From: Halorubellus salinus
GTDB lineage: Archaea > Halobacteriota > Halobacteria > Halobacteriales > Natrialbaceae
NCBI RefSeq assembly: GCF_020567525.1
Contig: NZ_JAJCVI010000005.1
Span: 418,974-482,973, forward strand
Reading direction: 5' to 3'
Length of the DNA stretch: 64,000 nt
Numbering within the stretch: the stretch's first letter is position 1; every line of letters begins with the position of its first letter. A model generated the notes under the pieces. That model did no database searches and was not told the origin of the DNA. It worked only from the letters and a program-made list of their open reading frames with translations. Below are positions 60,536 to 64,000 of this stretch, one piece after another. Both the position numbers and the translations under genes were made by a program.

Positions 60536-61591
60536 CTACAGGTCCGCGCCGACGGCGTCCTCGATGGTGTCGAAGCCGTCGCGTTCCAGTAACTCGAGGA
60601 GGCCGCGGTTGATGTCGCGTGCAAGCCCGGGGCCCTCGTAGACGAGCGCCGTGTACAGTTGGACGAGCGATGCGCCTGCGCGGATCTTCGCGTACGCGCC
60701 CTCGGCGTCCGAGACCCCGCCGACGCCGACCACGGGGACGTCCGTGCGCTCGGCGACGAACCGGACGAGTCGCGTCGACGCATCCTCGATCGGTTTCCCG
60801 GACAAACCTCCAGTCTCACTCGCGTGCGCGCTCGCGAGGGACTCGGGGCGGTCCGTCGTCGTGTTCACCGCGACCACGCCGTCGAGGTCGAACTCGTCGA
60901 CGAGTTCGAGCGCGTCCTCGAGCGCGGGCTCGGGGAGGTCCGGGGAGAGCTTCACGAGGAGTGGACTCGCGCCCGCGTCAACGAGTTCGCGGAAGATCGC
61001 CGCCAGCTCGTCCTTGTTCTGGAGGTCGCGGAACCCCTCCGAGTTCGGGCAGGAGACGTTCACGACGAAGAAATCCCCGCCGTCGGCCACGCGCTCGTAC
61101 GTGTACCGGTAATCCGCGGGTGCGTCAGCCATCGACGCAACCTCCGACTTCGCGAGGTTCACGCCTACGGGGACCGACGCCGCCACGTCCTCGCGGAGAC
61201 GCCGCCCCACCGCGTCCGCCCCCTGGTTGTTGAGGCCCATCCGATTCACGATCGCCTCGTCCTCCCGCAAGCGGAACATCCGCGGACGCGGATTCCCCGG
61301 CTGGGCCTCCGCAGTCACCCCACCGACCTCGACGAACCCGAACCCCAGCGCAGCCAGCCCGCCGACGACCTCCGCGTTCTTGTCGAACCCGGCCGCCACA
61401 CCGACCGGATTCGGGAACGACTCACCGAACGCCGCCACCCGCAACCGGTCGTCGTCCACCACGAACCGCCGCCGCAAGACCGACGCGACAGGCGTCCCGT
61501 CGACCGCACGCAGCGCCGACTTCCCGGCCCCATGCGCCGTCTCCGCCGGCAACGAGAACAACAACGGCCGAACGGCGTCGTAGAACGTCAT
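60536..61591 (-). CDS. pyrD: Dihydroorotate dehydrogenase (PyrD), class 2 layout
   Basis: A 351-residue flavoprotein. The N-terminal helices (FYDAVRPLLFSLPAETAH) form the quinone tunnel of class 2 enzymes. FPNPVGVAAGFDKNAEVV, NRMGLNNQGAD and VAVNTTTDR bind FMN and orotate. The catalytic loop reads NVSCPNSEG, a Cys where class 2 enzymes have Ser. It oxidises dihydroorotate for pyrimidine synthesis. GTTTATGC at about -27 supports the ATG at 61589-61591. An in-frame GTG directly before would add one residue. Confidence 0.92.
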   Translation of the reverse strand: MTFYDAVRPLLFSLPAETAHGAGKSALRAVDGTPVASVLRRRFVVDDDRLRVAAFGESFPNPVGVAAGFDKNAEVVGGLAALGFGFVEVGGVTAEAQPGNPRPRMFRLREDEAIVNRMGLNNQGADAVGRRLREDVAASVPVGVNLAKSEVASMADAPADYRYTYERVADGGDFFVVNVSCPNSEGFRDLQNKDELAAIFRELVDAGASPLLVKLSPDLPEPALEDALELVDEFDLDGVVAVNTTTDRPESLASAHASETGGLSGKPIEDASTRLVRFVAERTDVPVVGVGGVSDAEGAYAKIRAGASLVQLYTALVYEGPGLARDINRGLLELLERDGFDTIEDAVGADL

Positions 61592-61844
61592 CACACGTCA
61601 CGCGGCGGCGAACGTGCATAAACGTCCCGGGAACCGACCGTGCGAGCACCCTGCGACCCAGGGGTCGCCAGTCCCGCGACGAAGCGAGAACCGACCACGA
61701 GAGCAGCCGACGACCCCGACGTCGATGACTCCAGTCGAGAAGAGATCGGGTATCGGCGTCGTCGCTGTTCTCGGAACCCGCGGAGACCGAGGAACGCGTC
61801 GCTCGCCGGATTACGGTGTCGAGGATACGACGGCGACTGGTACG

Positions 61845-62042
61845 TTAGAACTCGTGTTCGACTTCGTCCTGATCGGCCTTCTGGATGATTATCTTCCCAT
61901 CCCGTACGCGCACGAACACCTCGTCGCCGATGTCCATCCCCGCAACCGCCAGTTCGTCCTCGTGGAGGTTGATATGGACGTTGTGGTACTCGCCGTTCTC
62001 GTCTTTCGCGCCACTCGGGCTCAACTTCTTTTTCCGTACCAT
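61845..62042 (-). CDS. AbrB/SpoVT-type DNA-binding domain protein
   Basis: A 65-residue protein with basic N-terminus MVRKKKLSPSGAK, then an AbrB-like swapped-hairpin region (VHINLHEDELAVAGMDIGDE followed by VFVRVRDGKIIIQKAD). Such proteins act as dimeric transcription factors or antitoxins. No toxin-like gene is next to it. The 253-base gap 61592-61844 shows nothing. Confidence 0.8.
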   Translation of the reverse strand: MVRKKKLSPSGAKDENGEYHNVHINLHEDELAVAGMDIGDEVFVRVRDGKIIIQKADQDEVEHEF

Positions 62043-62270
62043 CGCCGAGGTCTAGTTCGACTGTTCGCTACAGCACGTACTTAAGTGTTTTCTACACCGC
62101 AGGCGTCGGGGTGACCGCGCGCGAGCAATCTACGGCCCGTATCACCCCCGAATCCGGCCGACCTGCCCCCCTCGTTACCCCCTCCATTTATCAATGGTTC
62201 CGTCGCCGTCCCTCGATTCCGGGGATATCTTTATGGTTAGCCGTGTGTTCCATTGGCATGGAGCGAAATC

Positions 62271-62579
62271 ATGGTACGTGAAGATGGAAAGCGCAATTTC
62301 GCGCTTCGAGACCAGAGTGGCGACGAAACCAGCGTGTTCTCAGGCAACACGCCCCGACAAGCAGCACTGAAAGCAGCACGGCGCCTCGAACCAGCACAAG
62401 GCGAAGAGAACGCCGAGAAGACCGAACTCCGCCTTCGAGAGAAAGGCACCGACAAAGTCCACATCTACGACGGCTGGGCCTGGAACGAACAAGCCCCGGA
62501 CGACAAACCCGACTGGATGCCCGACGAAATCACCGAAGCAAACGTCTCGAAGAAACGCATCGAACACCTCGAAGAATAA
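62271..62579 (+). CDS. Non-histone chromosomal protein MC1
   Basis: A 102-residue protein: RNFALRDQSGDETSVFSGNT, PRQAALKAARRLEP, ELRLREKGTDKVHIYDGW, PDWMPDEITEANV and KKRIEHLEE, each matching the methanogen and haloarchaeal MC1 family. MC1 bends DNA by a concave surface and packs the chromosome. TATA-like CTTTATGG lies about 35-42 bases before the ATG, leaving a short leader with GGAGCG as a possible ribosome site. Confidence 0.92.
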   Translation: MVREDGKRNFALRDQSGDETSVFSGNTPRQAALKAARRLEPAQGEENAEKTELRLREKGTDKVHIYDGWAWNEQAPDDKPDWMPDEITEANVSKKRIEHLEE

Positions 62580-63120
62580 CACTCCCCCCACCTTTCTCGA
62601 CCGACACGCATACGACCCTCGCGGGCGAACCTCGCCATCGCGCGGGCACCACCCGACCCGACCGACCGCACCACGCGTGGAATGACCCGTCGGCCTCCAC
62701 CCGCGCAACACAACACACACCAACAGCACCCGGTACACCCACCACGAACACCCAGAACGACCCGCTCGACCACCGCACCGTCACACACCCCTCGCTTCTC
62801 GCGCACGCGGACGCTCTCCGGTCCCGCACCACCACAGTACCTCCAGTCTCAGCCTACCACAGTACCGCGCCCAACCCCACCCCAGCCCCAGCCGCCACCC
62901 CAGACACCCCACGCTCAACCATCCCAGGGCCAACACCGACCCAGACCCACCATCACGCACACGACACGCTCCACCCCCAACACCCAACAGACACACGCCC
63001 CACCAGACGATCCCCTCCCTGGGCCACCCCAACGCGCCCTCCTCCACACCACCGACGTCCACTTACATAACAGACTACGCGTACGCGCGTCCCCCGAAAA
63101 TCCGTGCGAAACCACCCCAC
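62580..63120. other. C-rich, G-poor non-coding stretch before the rRNA promoters
   Basis: The plus strand is rich in C and A and poor in G, with many CCCA and CCCC runs. G-rich minus frames here (for example a 93-codon one) are artefacts of the skew. At 62870-62912 the minus strand has five or more G3-G4 tracts close together and could fold into a G-quadruplex. No gene is supported. Confidence 0.7.
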
Positions 63121-63150
63121 GTGAACACGATGCCAATGGCCGAACGGAAC

Positions 63151-63170
63151 GACGGCCTTAAATGTATCAC
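63151..63170 (+). promoter_or_regulatory. rRNA promoter P1
   Basis: GACGGCCTTAAATGTATCAC: TATA-like CCTTAAATG, similar to P2 and P3 in the CGACG-CCTTAA core. It is the most upstream of the four. Confidence 0.55.
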
Positions 63171-63278
63171 TCCCATCGGTATGGATGCGAACAAGGTGGC
63201 GCACGACGCCACCCCCTCCGGCCGCGACCCGGCACGGAGGCAGGAACACCCCGGTCCACACACGGGACATCAACGAAA

Positions 63279-63293
63279 CGACGCCCTTAAGTG
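63279..63293 (+). promoter_or_regulatory. rRNA promoter P2
   Basis: CGACGCCCTTAAGTG at 63279-63293, identical to P3. It lies between inverted repeats AACGAAA (63272-63278) and TTTCGTT (63304-63310). Confidence 0.65.
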
Positions 63294-63356
63294 AAACAGG
63301 CGATTTCGTTGTGATGTGAACGCCCCGCCGGAATGAACTTCGGCGTTGGGCGAATC

Positions 63357-63371
63357 CGACGCCCTTAAGTG
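63357..63371 (+). promoter_or_regulatory. rRNA promoter P3
   Basis: CGACGCCCTTAAGTG at 63357-63371, a repeat of P2. It lies between inverted repeats CGAATCC (63351-63357) and GGATTCG (63379-63385). Confidence 0.65.
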
Positions 63372-63484
63372 GAAACGGGGATTCGGATACGACGCACACG
63401 ACACACCGAGATTCGGGGCACGTTCAACTCGTGCCCCAATCCCGGACGTGTTCGGCGAATACCACTCGCCGAACGGAGCAACTC

Positions 63485-63504
63485 CGAAGGGCTTATGTCC
63501 CTTC
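63485..63504 (+). promoter_or_regulatory. rRNA promoter P4
   Basis: CTTATGT lies inside a perfect dyad, GAAGGG (63486-63491) and CCCTTC (63499-63504). The arrangement resembles the lysW promoter. It is about 210 bases before the mature 16S start. Confidence 0.5.
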
Positions 63505-63588
63505 CCGGAATATGCTCAAGTCCGGAAGGAAATGAGGATTCCGCCCCTGCGGTCCGCCGTCAAGACGGAATCTGATGTTAGCCCTGGT

Positions 63589-63710
63589 AGTTCGGTGACG
63601 CCCGATCGGCCGACTCGATCTGGATCACCGAACTCGGACCACGCAATGCAATAGATGGAACACACTCAATCGAGTGTGTCCCGCCATACCCCCCGAGCCT
63701 TGAGCTCGGG
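63589..63710 (+). other. 16S leader with three stem-loops
   Basis: AGTTCGGTGA/TCACCGAACT (63589-63598 with 63625-63634), ACACACT/AGTGTGT (63660-63666 with 63673-63679) and CCCGAGC/GCTCGGG (63692-63698 with 63704-63710) can pair. The last ends four bases before the 16S start. They may serve in precursor folding or processing. Confidence 0.55.
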
Positions 63711-63713
63711 ACC

Positions 63714-64000
63714 ATTCCGGTTGATCCTGCCGGAGGCCATTGCTATCGGAGTTCGATTTAGCCATGCTAGTCGCACGAGTTCATACTCGTGGCAGATAGC
63801 TCAGTGACACGTGGCCAAACTACCCTATGGATCAGAACAACCTCGGGAAACTGAGGCTAATTCTGAATAACGCTCTATGCCTGGAATGGCTTGAGCCGGA
63901 AATGCTACGGCGCCATAGGATGTGGCTGCGGCCGATTAGGTAGACGGTGGGGTAACGGCCCACCGTGCCCATAATCGGTACGGGTTGTGAGAGCAAGAGC
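63714..64000 (+). rRNA. 16S ribosomal RNA, 5' part
   Basis: ATTCCGGTTGATCCTGCCGG begins at 63714, the universal archaeal 16S start. Conserved haloarchaeal blocks follow, such as CACGTGGCCAAACTACCCTA and CTCGGGAAACTGAGGCTAAT, then GGTAGACGGTGGGGTAACGG. Only the first 287 bases are in the window. The text places the organism in Halobacteria; the genus cannot be read with confidence. Confidence 0.98.

Noticed and set aside
61592..61844. Possible tRNA or small gene in the gap
   Set aside because: No cloverleaf, no T-loop GTTCGAA box with matching stems, no coding-like frame.
61845..62042. Toxin-antitoxin pair with the AbrB-like protein
   Set aside because: No toxin-sized frame of known type is adjacent on either side.
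62465..63062. Minus-strand Gly/Val/Trp-rich frames before the rRNA
   Set aside because: They reflect the C-rich plus strand, lack acidic residues typical of the proteome, and have no motif.

Overview
This window is a piece of a GC-rich haloarchaeal (class Halobacteria) chromosome. Proteins are strongly acidic (Asp/Glu-rich, Lys-poor), most start codons sit about 25-30 bases behind a TATA-like box with little or no leader, lipoproteins carry Tat-type Arg-Arg signals, an MC1 chromatin protein is present, and the last 287 bases are the 5' end of an archaeal 16S rRNA. No tRNA, integrase, transposase or CRISPR array was seen.

Layout. 1-5.3 kb: small conserved haloarchaeal proteins, an NAD-binding protein, a YkgJ-type cysteine-cluster protein, a shortened NTF2-like protein, and an epimerase whose stop codon lies in a 41-bp tandem repeat. 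5.3-17.1 kb: two XPD/Rad3-type helicases, and a minus-strand operon of a pilin-like double LamG surface protein, NMD3 and the wyosine enzyme Taw2. 17.2-25.3 kb: a degenerate SDR, a lipoprotein, a thiamine/iron-type ABC importer, and two divergent rhodaneses. 25.4-28.5 kb: a zinc-ribbon membrane protein, an aldehyde dehydrogenase, a 35-bp tandem repeat and a probably frameshifted membrane gene. 28.6-40.6 kb: amino-acid genes metY-metX, serB, serA and thrC, interspersed with small haloarchaeal genes and two beta-propeller proteins. 40.7-46.3 kb: small regulators and a three-gene sugar-catabolism-like cluster bracketed by two paralogous membrane proteins. 46.3-56 kb: a complete LysW-type arginine (possibly also lysine) pathway in two transcription units, argG-argH and lysW-argX-argC-argB-argD-argE-argF. 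56-62.6 kb: a 2'-5' RNA ligase-like protein, a lipoprotein esterase, a third XPD-type helicase, pyrD, an AbrB-like protein and MC1. 62.6-64 kb: a C-rich non-coding stretch, four tandem rRNA promoters and the 16S rRNA start.

How the genes work together. MetX acetylates homoserine and MetY sulfhydrylates it. SerA and SerB are the first and last steps of serine synthesis, and ThrC closes the threonine branch. In the arginine cluster LysW carries glutamate while ArgX, ArgB, ArgC, ArgD and ArgE convert it to ornithine; ArgF, ArgG and ArgH then make arginine.

The most unusual structure is at gene junctions. Two tiny open reading frames (19858-19932 and 52472-52585) each overlap both neighbouring genes by four bases and bridge operon gaps. 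Several tandem repeats lie on or next to stop codons. Three hairpins near thrC keep an eight-pair stem by compensatory base changes. The argG leader is rich in inverted repeats. TATA-centred dyads occur at the lysW promoter and at three of the four rRNA promoters.
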